Origin: Arthrobacter rhizosphaerae
GTDB lineage: Bacteria > Actinomycetota > Actinomycetes > Actinomycetales > Micrococcaceae
DNA: 64,000 nucleotides
NCBI RefSeq assembly: GCF_023062595.1
Contig: NZ_JALLAN010000010.1
Location: 1 to 64,000, forward strand
Direction of reading: 5' to 3'
The position numbers and the translations under genes were made by a program. Under the pieces are notes generated by a model. It saw only the letters and a list, made by a program, of their open reading frames with translations. It was not told the origin of the DNA and made no database searches. Each line of letters begins with the position of its first letter. The stretch's first letter is position 1. Shown here piece after piece: positions 1-8,311 of this stretch.

Positions 1-160
1 GTGGGAACGGGTGGGGCATGTTGTGAACGAGGGGCCGGCGGTGCTTTTTTGTTTTCCGGCTAATGAGTAGTCTGCTCGAGGAAAACGAGTACTCCCCTCT
101 CTGGTCTCGGCGGTAAGGCTGCAATACCCTGAATCCATTCGCGTCGATGGGGGAAGACGA

Positions 161-1228
161 ATGTTGGGCAGTAGCTTCAGTGAGGGCAGGAACTCCCTCA
201 ACGCCATCAGGCTGGTCCTGGCAGCTCTGGTTATCGTTTCCCACTCCTGGTGGCTTGGAGGTTATGGGGCCGAGCCACATCCCGGGGGCCTGAAACTGGG
301 GAGTTGGGCGGTCATGGCGTTCTTTGGAATCTCTGGATTCCTCATCACACGGAGCAGGGCGGAGTCGCTGTCTGCAGCAGCGTATTGGCGAGCCCGTTTC
401 CTTAGGATCTTCCCCGGGCTCGTGGTTTGTGTAGCGGTCGTGGCGTTCGTTATTGCGCCTCTTGCCACCGCTGTGTCTGGCCGGCGATATTCATTACCCG
501 ACGCCGTGCTGTATTTCCTGTCAAACCTCTCAGCAGGTACGCCAAGGGTGGCCGTCCCAGGGATCCCCGGATCGCTAAACGGTCTGCCGGATCCTTACCT
601 TTGGAACGGGCCTTTATGGACGTTGTTCTGGGAAATAGTCTGCTACGTATTGATCGGCATGCTCTTCTCGATCTTCAGGGTTGAATTAGTCCGCGTAGCG
701 TTGCTTGTGCTCTTCTTGCTGGGAACGGCCGCCGCATTTGCCGTCGATGCCGGCCTGAGCAGATCGCCGGTCCTTTCTGACTGGCCGCTGATTCCGGTGT
801 TGACCTTCCTGGCTGGCTCGCTGGCCTATCTTTTCAGGGACAGCCTTCCGGCAGGGATTCGTGCCGTAGCCGGGTGCTCGGCCCTGGTGGTGGTGATTGC
901 CAGCCTGGGCTTCGGTTCTTCGCTGTCGCATATTCCCTTGGTGATCGTCTTACTGGCGGGCTCACTTCTACTGCCATTGTCAGCAGTCGGATCCCGCTAC
1001 GACGTCTCATACGGCGTTTACATCTACGGCTGGCCGGTTCAACAGTTTCTGGCATCCCTGGGTCTCCATACAGCCGTACCGCCATTGATTTTCGCCGCAA
1101 CCGCCTTGCTCTGTGTTGCACCGTTGGCCTGGTTGTCTTGCCGCTTCATTGAAGTTCCCATGCGGCGACGGCGCAAGGCGAGGGGCGCGCCGGAAATCGT
1201 TTCCAAGGCTGGCATGATGTTGATGTGA
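161..1228 (+). CDS. Acyltransferase family 3 membrane protein (OafA-like)
   Basis: Integral-membrane acyltransferase of 355 residues, of the type that moves acetyl or other acyl groups onto extracellular sugars or lipids. The N-terminus has the family signature, an Arg about ten residues before the active-site-like His (R17 and H28 in NAIRLVLAALVIVSHSW). About ten hydrophobic helices follow, and the protein ends in the usual basic tail (FIEVPMRRRRK). The ATG is preceded by GGGGGAAG at a good distance. The stop codon overlaps the GTG of the next gene (GTGA), so the acyltransferase is probably translationally coupled to the two GTPases downstream, which is not a usual partner. The substrate cannot be told from sequence. 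The 160 bases upstream hold only a weak hairpin (CTCG/CGAG near 77-91) and no gene. Confidence 0.88.
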   Translation: MLGSSFSEGRNSLNAIRLVLAALVIVSHSWWLGGYGAEPHPGGLKLGSWAVMAFFGISGFLITRSRAESLSAAAYWRARFLRIFPGLVVCVAVVAFVIAPLATAVSGRRYSLPDAVLYFLSNLSAGTPRVAVPGIPGSLNGLPDPYLWNGPLWTLFWEIVCYVLIGMLFSIFRVELVRVALLVLFLLGTAAAFAVDAGLSRSPVLSDWPLIPVLTFLAGSLAYLFRDSLPAGIRAVAGCSALVVVIASLGFGSSLSHIPLVIVLLAGSLLLPLSAVGSRYDVSYGVYIYGWPVQQFLASLGLHTAVPPLIFAATALLCVAPLAWLSCRFIEVPMRRRRKARGAPEIVSKAGMMLM

Positions 1229-3015
1229 CCTCCAACGAAATCACCGGCCCTGGCGGGAGTTCGACGCCGGCCCAACGAACGGCCGCCGCGATTGAACTCC
1301 TTGAAAGCGTCCACGAGGACCTTTCGGCCGTGACGCTGCCCCTCGCCCTCACTGGTGCGGACGAGGCCCGGTTGGACATCCGGCACTCCCTGGCCCAGCT
1401 GGAGGATTACATCCTGCCGCGGTACCGCAGCCTGGATGCGCCCCTGCTTGCCGTAGTGGGCGGCTCCACCGGCGCCGGGAAATCAACCCTGGTCAACGCG
1501 CTGGTGGGACACCCGGTTACCCGCGCCGGAGCCATTCGTCCTACTACGCGCCAGCCTATTCTGCTCCACCACCCGGAAGACGCCGAGTGGTTTGAAGGCC
1601 AACGGGTCCTCCCTAACCTGAGCCGGATCCGAGGCGCAGTCCTCTCAACCCCCCTCCCCGCAAGCCAGACAGACCAGTCAGGCCAGGCCCTGGACCCGGG
1701 GCCGGTCTCGTCCCTCGTCCTCATCGCCGATTCCTCGGTGCCTGCGGGAATAGCGGTACTTGATGCTCCCGACGTCGACTCCATCTCAGACGCGAACCGC
1801 CAGCTGGCAGGTCAACTGCTGGCTGCAGCGGATCTCTGGATTTTTGTCACTACGGCCAACCGCTATGCAGACGCCGTGCCATGGAAGCTCCTCCTGGATG
1901 CCGCCTCACGCGACATTCTGGTGGCCGTGGTCCTGGACCGGGTCCCGGCTTCGGCTGAAAAGGAGGTCAGCACCGACCTCCGTGCAATGCTCCGGCGCGA
2001 AGGATTGGGCGAAGCCCGGCTCTTCCTTGTTCCGGAACTGGAACTGGACGGTCTGGGGATGCTGCCCCCGGCGACTGTGGAGCCGATCAGGATTTGGCTC
2101 CGGGACCTGGCGGCGGACGCTGCAGGGCGGGCAGACATTGCACGCAGGACCCTCAACGGCACTGTCAAAGGACTTGCGCTGCGCGTTGCAGGTGCAGGCA
2201 AGGCCGTGGACGATCAACAGCGGGCGGCGGAGGTTCTGGCTGACGACGTACGGAACGCCCATACCGACGCCGTTGCCAGAATCCTTGAAGCCACCCGGGA
2301 TGGAGCCCTCCTCCGGGGCGAGGTGCTTGCCCGCTGGCAGGATTTTGTTGGCACAGGGGAGTTCTTCCGGACGCTCGAACAGAACATCGGCCGTGTCCGC
2401 GACAGGATCGGTGCGTATTTCCGCGGTGAGCCGACTCCGGCAGTCAAAGTCGAGACCGCCATAGAAACAGGTCTTCAAGCCGTGATCATGGACGAAGCAG
2501 CTAATGCTGCCGAAGATTCAGACCGGCGCTGGCGCTCTGACCCGGCCGGCCGTCAGTTGTTGGGAACCGATGACCTGAGCGGCACGAGTCCGGATTTCGG
2601 GGACAAGGTAGCAGCTGAGATTCGGGACTGGCAGGGAGCGCTGATGGAACTGATCAGAACCGAGGGCCAGGGAAGGCGCACCCAGGCCCGGTGGCTTTCC
2701 ATTGGTGTGAATGGACTCGGGGCGGCTCTGATGATTGTTGTCTTTTCCATGACTGCCGGCCTGACGGGCCTGGAGATCGGCGTTGCCGGCGGTACCGCCG
2801 TCGTCGGGCAAAAACTGCTGGAAGCTGTTTTCGGTGAGGACGCCGTGAGGCGCCTCGCACGGACGGCGCGGGAGGATCTGCACGTGCGCTGCGAAAAGCT
2901 GCTTCGGGCCGAGCAGCAGAGGTTCCTGGTACGGCTCGAGAGCGACGGCCGCGTTTCTCCCCAGACATTGCACGCCCGTGCGAAAGCACTTGAGACGCTT
3001 GCGGCCGCCGAATGA
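1225..3015 (+). CDS. Dynamin-like GTPase, first of a tandem pair
   Basis: A 596-residue P-loop GTPase. The G1 loop GGSTGAGKST lies near residues 79-88. The G3 region reads LDAPDVDS rather than a classical DxxG, and the G4 position reads VLDRVPA rather than NKxD, so base recognition may differ from Ras-like GTPases. A long helical middle region leads to a hydrophobic Gly-rich segment (about residues 493-545) that could insert in the membrane. The GTG start overlaps the upstream stop by 4 nt and the stop overlaps the next ATG by 4 nt. This size, architecture and pairing resemble bacterial dynamin-like pairs such as Streptomyces DynA/DynB and mycobacterial IniA/IniC. That assignment is an inference from architecture. 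Membrane remodelling at division or under stress is the likely type of role. Confidence 0.8.
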   Translation: MTSNEITGPGGSSTPAQRTAAAIELLESVHEDLSAVTLPLALTGADEARLDIRHSLAQLEDYILPRYRSLDAPLLAVVGGSTGAGKSTLVNALVGHPVTRAGAIRPTTRQPILLHHPEDAEWFEGQRVLPNLSRIRGAVLSTPLPASQTDQSGQALDPGPVSSLVLIADSSVPAGIAVLDAPDVDSISDANRQLAGQLLAAADLWIFVTTANRYADAVPWKLLLDAASRDILVAVVLDRVPASAEKEVSTDLRAMLRREGLGEARLFLVPELELDGLGMLPPATVEPIRIWLRDLAADAAGRADIARRTLNGTVKGLALRVAGAGKAVDDQQRAAEVLADDVRNAHTDAVARILEATRDGALLRGEVLARWQDFVGTGEFFRTLEQNIGRVRDRIGAYFRGEPTPAVKVETAIETGLQAVIMDEAANAAEDSDRRWRSDPAGRQLLGTDDLSGTSPDFGDKVAAEIRDWQGALMELIRTEGQGRRTQARWLSIGVNGLGAALMIVVFSMTAGLTGLEIGVAGGTAVVGQKLLEAVFGEDAVRRLARTAREDLHVRCEKLLRAEQQRFLVRLESDGRVSPQTLHARAKALETLAAAE

Positions 3016-4628
3016 GCCGTCACGGTGCAACCCGGGAAGCTTCAGAACTTCACCGTAGGCTGGAGGCTCTGAATGATGCCCGCGAACTGGCGGAGGGCGT
3101 CCTATCCAACGAATCGCTGGATGCCGTCTTCGAGGTGCTGGAACGGGCAAGTTCGCGTCGTTCGCTCTCGGCGGATCACACAGTGGTGGGATTTTTCGGT
3201 GCAACCGGAAGCGGAAAGTCTTCGCTCTTCAACGCTGTCGGGGGAGCGGAAATTGCGACGGCGGCGGCCCGTCGGCCAACCACCTCAGAACCCCTGGCAA
3301 GCGTTTGGGGCGTTGCGGGAAGTGCGCCGATCCTTGACTGGCTGCAGGTCAGCCAACGTCACCATGCGTCGGTTGTCCCGGGGTTTGCCGATGAAACAAC
3401 CGGCTTGATCCTGCTTGACCTTCCGGACTTTGACTCCACCCGGGCTGCCAACCGTGAAATCGTGCAGCGGATGGTTGGTCTGGTGGATGTCCTTGTCTGG
3501 GTGCTGGACCCGCAAAAATACGCCGACGCGGCCGTGCACAACGATTTCCTGACCCCTCTGGCCTCCCACGCAGCGGTCATCCTGGTGGTCCTGAACCAGA
3601 TAGACAGGCTTCCAAAACCTGAGCTTAATCCGGTGTTGGAGTCCCTGCGGGGAATTCTTGCCCGTGACGGGCTGGGGCGGGTACAGGTACTTGGTACCTC
3701 GGCGGTAACTGGGGAAGGCATTGATGAGGTCAGGGCAGCGATCCGACGCGTGGTGTTGCAGCGCGAGGCATCGTCCAAGCGGCTGGCTGCCGACGTGGCG
3801 CGTGAATCTTCCAGACTGGCTGCGGAATCGGGTGATGGGGAAGCCGCCGGAGTGTCTTCCGGCGCACGGGCACGCCTCGCTGACGAGCTGGCCTCCGCCG
3901 CAAATGTTCCACTCGTGGTGGAAGCAGTCGCCAAGTCGTACACCATTGAATCCACCCGGCGGACGGGCTGGCCGGTAACACGCTGGCTGGTGCGTTTCCG
4001 CCCGGACCCGTTGCGCAGGCTCAATCTGCGCAGGAATGAGCCGTCGGCTGTCAACAGGACCTCGCTGCCACCGGCCGGAGCTCCGGAACGTGCAAGGACG
4101 GATGCTGCCGTCCGCGAATTTGCCGACGCCGCAAGCGAAGGTGCTCCTGGACCCTGGCGCGCGGTGATCCGCAGTGCTGCCCGGGATGCCCGGGAGCAAT
4201 TGCCCGATGCCTTGGACCAGGCAATTGCCGGGACTGAACTGTCCGCCGGAAAGAAGTCCTGGTGGTGGCCTGTCTTCAATTTTGTCCAATGGCTGGCGCT
4301 CGTGACGGTTCTTGGCGGACTCGGCTGGCTGGGTGGCCTCGCCGGTCTCGGCTACCTGCAGTTGCCGGTTCCGGAGGTGCCCAAGGCGGAAGGCTGGCCG
4401 CTTCCCACGTTGATGATCCTCGGTGGAGCTGTGCTGGGAGTTTTCCTTGCGATCACCGGCAGGGTCATAGCTGCGCTTGCCGCGAGAGTGCGGGCTGGTG
4501 CGGCAAGGAGGAGGCTGAAGAGTGCCGTGTCTGCAGTTGCTGAGCGGAGGGTGGTGGAGCCCGTGGAGGCTGAGATCAACCGACTGCGATCCTTTACTGC
4601 CGCCCTCAAGGCCGCCCGCGCCCAGTGA
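3012..4628 (+). CDS. Membrane-anchored dynamin-like GTPase, second of the pair
   Basis: A 538-residue GTPase. G1 is GATGSGKSS (about residues 61-70), G3 is LLDLPDFDST and G4 is VLNQIDRL, a readable NQxD-type base-recognition motif that the upstream partner lacks. The second half has two hydrophobic helices (about residues 415-450 starting at WWWPVFNFVQW, and about 465-490), so the protein is probably anchored with both ends in the cytoplasm. The ATG overlaps the upstream TGA (ATGA), which implies equal dosage of the two partners and favours a hetero-oligomer. The pairing of one canonical and one degenerate G domain is what makes the unit interesting. A division or stress-response role is inferred from known dynamin-like pairs and is not proven here. 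Confidence 0.82.
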   Translation: MSRHGATREASELHRRLEALNDARELAEGVLSNESLDAVFEVLERASSRRSLSADHTVVGFFGATGSGKSSLFNAVGGAEIATAAARRPTTSEPLASVWGVAGSAPILDWLQVSQRHHASVVPGFADETTGLILLDLPDFDSTRAANREIVQRMVGLVDVLVWVLDPQKYADAAVHNDFLTPLASHAAVILVVLNQIDRLPKPELNPVLESLRGILARDGLGRVQVLGTSAVTGEGIDEVRAAIRRVVLQREASSKRLAADVARESSRLAAESGDGEAAGVSSGARARLADELASAANVPLVVEAVAKSYTIESTRRTGWPVTRWLVRFRPDPLRRLNLRRNEPSAVNRTSLPPAGAPERARTDAAVREFADAASEGAPGPWRAVIRSAARDAREQLPDALDQAIAGTELSAGKKSWWWPVFNFVQWLALVTVLGGLGWLGGLAGLGYLQLPVPEVPKAEGWPLPTLMILGGAVLGVFLAITGRVIAALAARVRAGAARRRLKSAVSAVAERRVVEPVEAEINRLRSFTAALKAARAQ

Positions 4629-4640
4629 CGCCGGCTGGCA

Positions 4641-5201
4641 TCAGATCTGTGAAAGAGCCTTTGCAGCATCCCGCACCTTTATCAGCGTGCGAAGGTTGCG
4701 CGTTGTGGTGGTGGACTTGTAGCGCGGCTTGGCCGAAACCTTGCTGATCGGGCTGTCCAGGGTTCCCCCAACGGGAGCCAACCAGGCCACGGCCTCCGGA
4801 CCGAGCCGTTCGAGGACGTTTGCTTCAAGCGCGGTGCCCTCAAGGTCCGAAGCAGCCGTGACCAGTTCGTCGAGCATGCCTGGATCCGAGGACAACGTGA
4901 CGTAGCTGTGGGTGCTTTCATCGTCCGCCGGATACTGGCACGCTTCCACCAGGTCCGCCACCCGTTTGTCAGTCAGAACCACCACCCAGGCGTCATAGCC
5001 GAAAGACTCACGCAGACAGGCTTCAAATTCCTTCTTAACGGCAGCAGGGTCCAGATCACTGGTCAGTACAACGTTTCCGCTGGCCAGGAGCGTCTTTACG
5101 TTATTGAACGGACACTGTTTGAGGGCCTTTTGGAGATCGGCCATCTTGATATTGATGCCACCCACGTTGACGCCGCGGAGAAACACTGCATAGCTGGTCA
5201 T
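4641..5201 (-). CDS. DUF1697 family protein
   Basis: A 186-residue cytoplasmic protein that matches the DUF1697 family along its full length: it opens with YAVFLRGVNVGGINIKMADL and contains the family's LLASGNVVL segment. The function of the family is not established. The gene stands alone, convergent with the GTPase operon (12 nt between stops). The start has no Shine-Dalgarno sequence. Instead a TAGGCT -10 box (5208-5213) sits exactly 6 nt before the ATG, so the mRNA is probably leaderless. Confidence 0.85.
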   Translation of the reverse strand: MTSYAVFLRGVNVGGINIKMADLQKALKQCPFNNVKTLLASGNVVLTSDLDPAAVKKEFEACLRESFGYDAWVVVLTDKRVADLVEACQYPADDESTHSYVTLSSDPGMLDELVTAASDLEGTALEANVLERLGPEAVAWLAPVGGTLDSPISKVSAKPRYKSTTTTRNLRTLIKVRDAAKALSQI

Positions 5202-5207
5202 GCTGCC

Positions 5208-5213
5208 AGCCTA
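5208..5213 (-). promoter_or_regulatory. -10 box of a leaderless promoter for the DUF1697 gene
   Basis: TAGGCT on the minus strand, followed by six bases and then the ATG at 5201. In actinobacteria this spacing puts the transcription start on the A of the ATG. No Shine-Dalgarno sequence is present. Confidence 0.55.
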
Positions 5214-5271
5214 CTGCCGGCGCCGGTAGCGCCTCAGTTGTGCGCGGATACAGCAGGCAGCCGGTTTGCCG

Positions 5272-5991
5272 TCAGTCGTTGTTCTTGCGGAGGGCGTCCG
5301 TAAGGAGGCGTGCAGCGTTGCACACCACTTCTGCGTGGAGCCTTCCGGGCTGACGGGTCAATCTCTCGATCGGGCCGGAGATGGATACTGCGGCGATTAC
5401 GCGTCCGGACGGTCCTCGGACGGGGGCCGAAACTGACGCAACACCAGGCTCACGTTCACCCAGGCTCTGACCCCAGCCCCGCCGTCGTACTCCTGCGAGG
5501 ACAGTGGGCGTGAAACGGGCAGACTGCAGACCCTCAAGAAGGCGGTCATGGTCCTCCCATGCCAGGAGGACCTGGGCAGCAGATCCGGCTTTCATGGAAA
5601 GCTGCGTGCCCACCGGGATGGTGTCCCGGAGCCCGATGGGACGTTCGGCGGAGGCGACGCAGACGCGCCAGTCGCCCTGGCGGCGGAAGATCTGGGCGCT
5701 TTCGCCGGTGGCATCGCGCAATTGCATGAGTACCGGGCCGGCGGAGGCGATCAGGCGGTCTTCACCTGCAGCGGATGCAAGCTCAACGAGCCGGCTTCCG
5801 AGGACAAACCTTCCCTGGATATCCCTGCTTACGAGCCTGTGATGGACAAGGGCAAGAGCGAGCCGATGCACCGTTGGCCGGGCCAGGCCGGTAGCCGCTA
5901 CGAGCTGCGCCAGGGTGGTGGGTCCGGCCTCCAGTGCGTCAAGCACATGGGCCGCTTTATCGATGACACCGACTCCGCTAGAATTGTCCAT
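5272..5991 (-). CDS. ndgR: IclR-family regulator NdgR of leucine/amino-acid metabolism
   Basis: IclR-type regulator of 239 residues: an N-terminal winged helix-turn-helix (about residues 8-70, including TLAQLVAATGLARPTVHRL) and a C-terminal effector domain. It resembles Streptomyces NdgR closely over its whole length, including the start MDNSSGVGVIDKAA. I therefore place the start at 5991; the frame is open further upstream but that stretch is not family-like. NdgR-type proteins control leuCD and other amino-acid genes, and here the gene is divergent from leuC. A CAATAT -10-like box lies 6 nt before the ATG and overlaps the palindrome at 6001-6026, which suggests autoregulation. Confidence 0.9.
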   Translation of the reverse strand: MDNSSGVGVIDKAAHVLDALEAGPTTLAQLVAATGLARPTVHRLALALVHHRLVSRDIQGRFVLGSRLVELASAAGEDRLIASAGPVLMQLRDATGESAQIFRRQGDWRVCVASAERPIGLRDTIPVGTQLSMKAGSAAQVLLAWEDHDRLLEGLQSARFTPTVLAGVRRRGWGQSLGEREPGVASVSAPVRGPSGRVIAAVSISGPIERLTRQPGRLHAEVVCNAARLLTDALRKNND

Positions 5992-6000
5992 GTACTGATA

Positions 6001-6026
6001 TTGCCGTCTCATTATCTGAGATGCAA
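6001..6026. promoter_or_regulatory. Candidate NdgR operator between ndgR and leuC
   Basis: An imperfect 26-bp palindrome: TTGC, then TCTCA-N5-TGAGA (6007-6021), then GCAA. It lies in the 112-bp divergent spacer and touches the predicted -10 of ndgR (minus strand, 5998-6003). Its size and symmetry suit an IclR dimer or tetramer. Assignment to NdgR rests on position. Confidence 0.5.
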
Positions 6027-6103
6027 ATCTTTGGACTGGCTTATTACAGAGGTCCGCTGATTCAGTGGATATTAATAGCCAACAGCAGTGAAGGGAGATG
6101 GCC

Positions 6104-7558
6104 ATGGCAAAGACATTGGCCGAGAAAGTCTGGGACGCGCACGTGGTGCGCAAAGGCGACGGCGACGGCGCCAACGCTCAGCCGGACCTTCTTTACATCG
6201 ACCTTCACCTTGTCCACGAAGTGACGTCACCGCAGGCCTTCGAAGGCCTCCGCCTGGCGGGCCGCAAGCTGCGTCGCCCAGACCTCACTATTGCCACTGA
6301 AGACCACAACACGCCGACCCTGGATATCGACAAGCCCATTGCCGACCTTACCAGCCGGACCCAGATCCAGACCCTGCGCAACAACTGCCAGGAGTTCGGC
6401 GTCAGGCTGCATTCCCTCGGTGATGCCGAACAGGGAATCGTGCACGTCGTAGGCCCGCAGCTCGGTCTGACCCAGCCCGGCATGACGGTTGTCTGCGGTG
6501 ACTCCCACACCTCAACCCACGGGGCGTTCGGCGCACTTGCGATGGGTATCGGCACGTCCGAGGTGGAGCACGTTATGGCCACGCAGACCCTGTCCCTGAA
6601 GCCGTTCAAGACCATGGCTATCAACGTCGAAGGCACCCTGAAGCCCGGCGTTACCGCCAAGGACATCATCCTGGCGGTCATTGCGAAAATCGGTACGGGC
6701 GGCGGTCAGGGCTATGTCCTGGAGTACCGCGGCTCCGCCATCCGGGCGCTCTCGATGGAAGCGCGGATGACCATCTGCAACATGTCCATCGAAGCCGGTG
6801 CCCGCGCCGGCCTGGTGGCCCCTGACGAGACCACGTACGCGTACATGAAGGGCCGCCCGCACGCACCGCAGGGCGCCGATTGGGACGCCGCCGTCGAGTA
6901 CTGGAACACCCTGCTCACGGAAGACGACGCGACGTTCGATGCTGAAGTGGATCTCGACGCCGACACTCTTGAACCCTTTGTCACCTGGGGCACCAACCCG
7001 GGTCAGGGTGTGTCCCTGTCTTCCAAGGTCCCGTCTCCCGAGGATTTCGGTGACGAAAACGCCAAAGCTGCGGCCGAACGTGCCCTGCAGTATATGGGCC
7101 TGACAGCCGGGACGCCGATGAAGGAAATCCGGGTGGACACCGTGTTCCTGGGTTCCTGCACCAATTCGCGCATGGAGGATCTCCGGGCTGCTGCGGACAT
7201 CGTCCGCGGGCGCCAAAAGGATCCCAACATCCGCATGCTCGTGGTGCCGGGATCCGCACGTGTGCGGCTTGAAGCCGAGGCTGAGGGACTGGATAAGGTC
7301 TTCAAGGACTTCGGCGCCGAGTGGCGCTTTGCCGGCTGCTCCATGTGCCTGGGCATGAACCCGGACCAACTGGAGGTGGGGGAGCGCTGCGCTTCGACCT
7401 CCAACCGGAACTTCGAGGGCCGGCAGGGCAAGGGTGGCAGGACGCACCTTGTTTCGCCCGTTGTGGCCGCCGCTACCGCTGTCCGCGGAACGCTCAGTTC
7501 CCCGTCGGATCTGGACCCCGCTCCGGACACCGCAGCCATCCGCACCGACGCCGCCTAG
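6104..7558 (+). CDS. leuC: 3-isopropylmalate dehydratase large subunit
   Basis: LeuC, the [4Fe-4S] subunit of isopropylmalate isomerase, which interconverts 2- and 3-isopropylmalate in leucine synthesis and works with LeuD. The aconitase-type cluster ligands are visible: one Cys in [13 protein letters not shown] and a CxxC in GCSMCLGMN. The substrate-site motif [13 protein letters not shown] is intact. Two in-frame ATGs lie 6 nt apart (6098 and 6104). AAGGGAG at 6091-6097 abuts the first and is correctly spaced for the second, so I chose 6104 ([15 protein letters not shown]). leuD follows after 8 nt. Regulation by the divergent NdgR is likely. Confidence 0.96.
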   Translation: MAKTLAEKVWDAHVVRKGDGDGANAQPDLLYIDLHLVHEVTSPQAFEGLRLAGRKLRRPDLTIATEDHNTPTLDIDKPIADLTSRTQIQTLRNNCQEFGVRLHSLGDAEQGIVHVVGPQLGLTQPGMTVVCGDSHTSTHGAFGALAMGIGTSEVEHVMATQTLSLKPFKTMAINVEGTLKPGVTAKDIILAVIAKIGTGGGQGYVLEYRGSAIRALSMEARMTICNMSIEAGARAGLVAPDETTYAYMKGRPHAPQGADWDAAVEYWNTLLTEDDATFDAEVDLDADTLEPFVTWGTNPGQGVSLSSKVPSPEDFGDENAKAAAERALQYMGLTAGTPMKEIRVDTVFLGSCTNSRMEDLRAAADIVRGRQKDPNIRMLVVPGSARVRLEAEAEGLDKVFKDFGAEWRFAGCSMCLGMNPDQLEVGERCASTSNRNFEGRQGKGGRTHLVSPVVAAATAVRGTLSSPSDLDPAPDTAAIRTDAA

Positions 7559-7566
7559 GAGCATCC

Positions 7567-8169
7567 ATGGAAAAGTTCACCACCCACACCGGAATTGGCG
7601 TCCCGCTGCGACAGAGCAATGTGGACACAGACCAGATCATCCCTGCGGTCTACCTCAAGCGCATCACCAGGACCGGTTTCGAGGACGCTTTGTTCTCAGC
7701 CTGGCGCAAGGATCCGTCCTTCATACTGAACCAGGCTCCGTTCAATACCGGATCGGTGCTTGTTGCCGGCCCCGACTTCGGTACCGGTTCCTCCCGTGAG
7801 CATGCTGTCTGGGCATTGAAGGATTACGGCTTCAAGACAGTTCTCTCTTCACGCTTTGCTGACATCTTCCGGGGCAACTCCGGCAAGCAGGGTCTGCTCG
7901 CGGCCGAACTTGCTCAGGATGACATCGAGCTCATTTGGAAGGTCCTCGAGAACGCCCCGGGCACAGAAGTGACTGTGGACCTCGTTTCAAAGACGGTCAT
8001 TTGCGGTAACGTCGTCGCACCCTTCGACATTGATGATTACACGCGCTGGCGTCTTCTGGAGGGCCTCGATGACATCGGGCTGACCCTGAAATACGAGGAA
8101 GACATCACCGCCTACGAGGCCACCCGGCCCTCGTTCAAACCCAAGACCCTGCCTGCACGGCTGTCCTAA
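7567..8169 (+). CDS. leuD: 3-isopropylmalate dehydratase small subunit
   Basis: LeuD, 200 residues, the swivelling small subunit that completes the isomerase active site with LeuC. It starts [27 protein letters not shown] and has the conserved GxGSSREHA loop ([14 protein letters not shown]). The ATG at 7567 is 8 nt after the leuC stop, with TAGGAGC overlapping the leuC end as Shine-Dalgarno. It is the last gene of the leuCD operon; a short CCGCT/AGCGG hairpin (8174-8186) follows the stop but has no U-tract. Confidence 0.96.
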   Translation: MEKFTTHTGIGVPLRQSNVDTDQIIPAVYLKRITRTGFEDALFSAWRKDPSFILNQAPFNTGSVLVAGPDFGTGSSREHAVWALKDYGFKTVLSSRFADIFRGNSGKQGLLAAELAQDDIELIWKVLENAPGTEVTVDLVSKTVICGNVVAPFDIDDYTRWRLLEGLDDIGLTLKYEEDITAYEATRPSFKPKTLPARLS

Positions 8170-8251
8170 GCGTCCGCTCCAAGCGGGCCACGGTACTGCC
8201 TCCGCCGGGCACTGGCTGGCGCCTGTATTTCGGTTCGGTACAGCGAACTCA

Positions 8252-8257
8252 TATGCT
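8252..8257 (+). promoter_or_regulatory. Candidate -10 box for murA
   Basis: TATGCT fits the actinobacterial TANNNT -10 and lies 54 nt before the murA ATG, in the only gap (142 bp) between leuD and murA. No convincing -35 is visible. Confidence 0.3.
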
Positions 8258-8311
8258 TAGCGGGAGCCTTTGGAAGTATTGGGGGGCGAGTAATCGTGAG
8301 GAAACCGGTAT

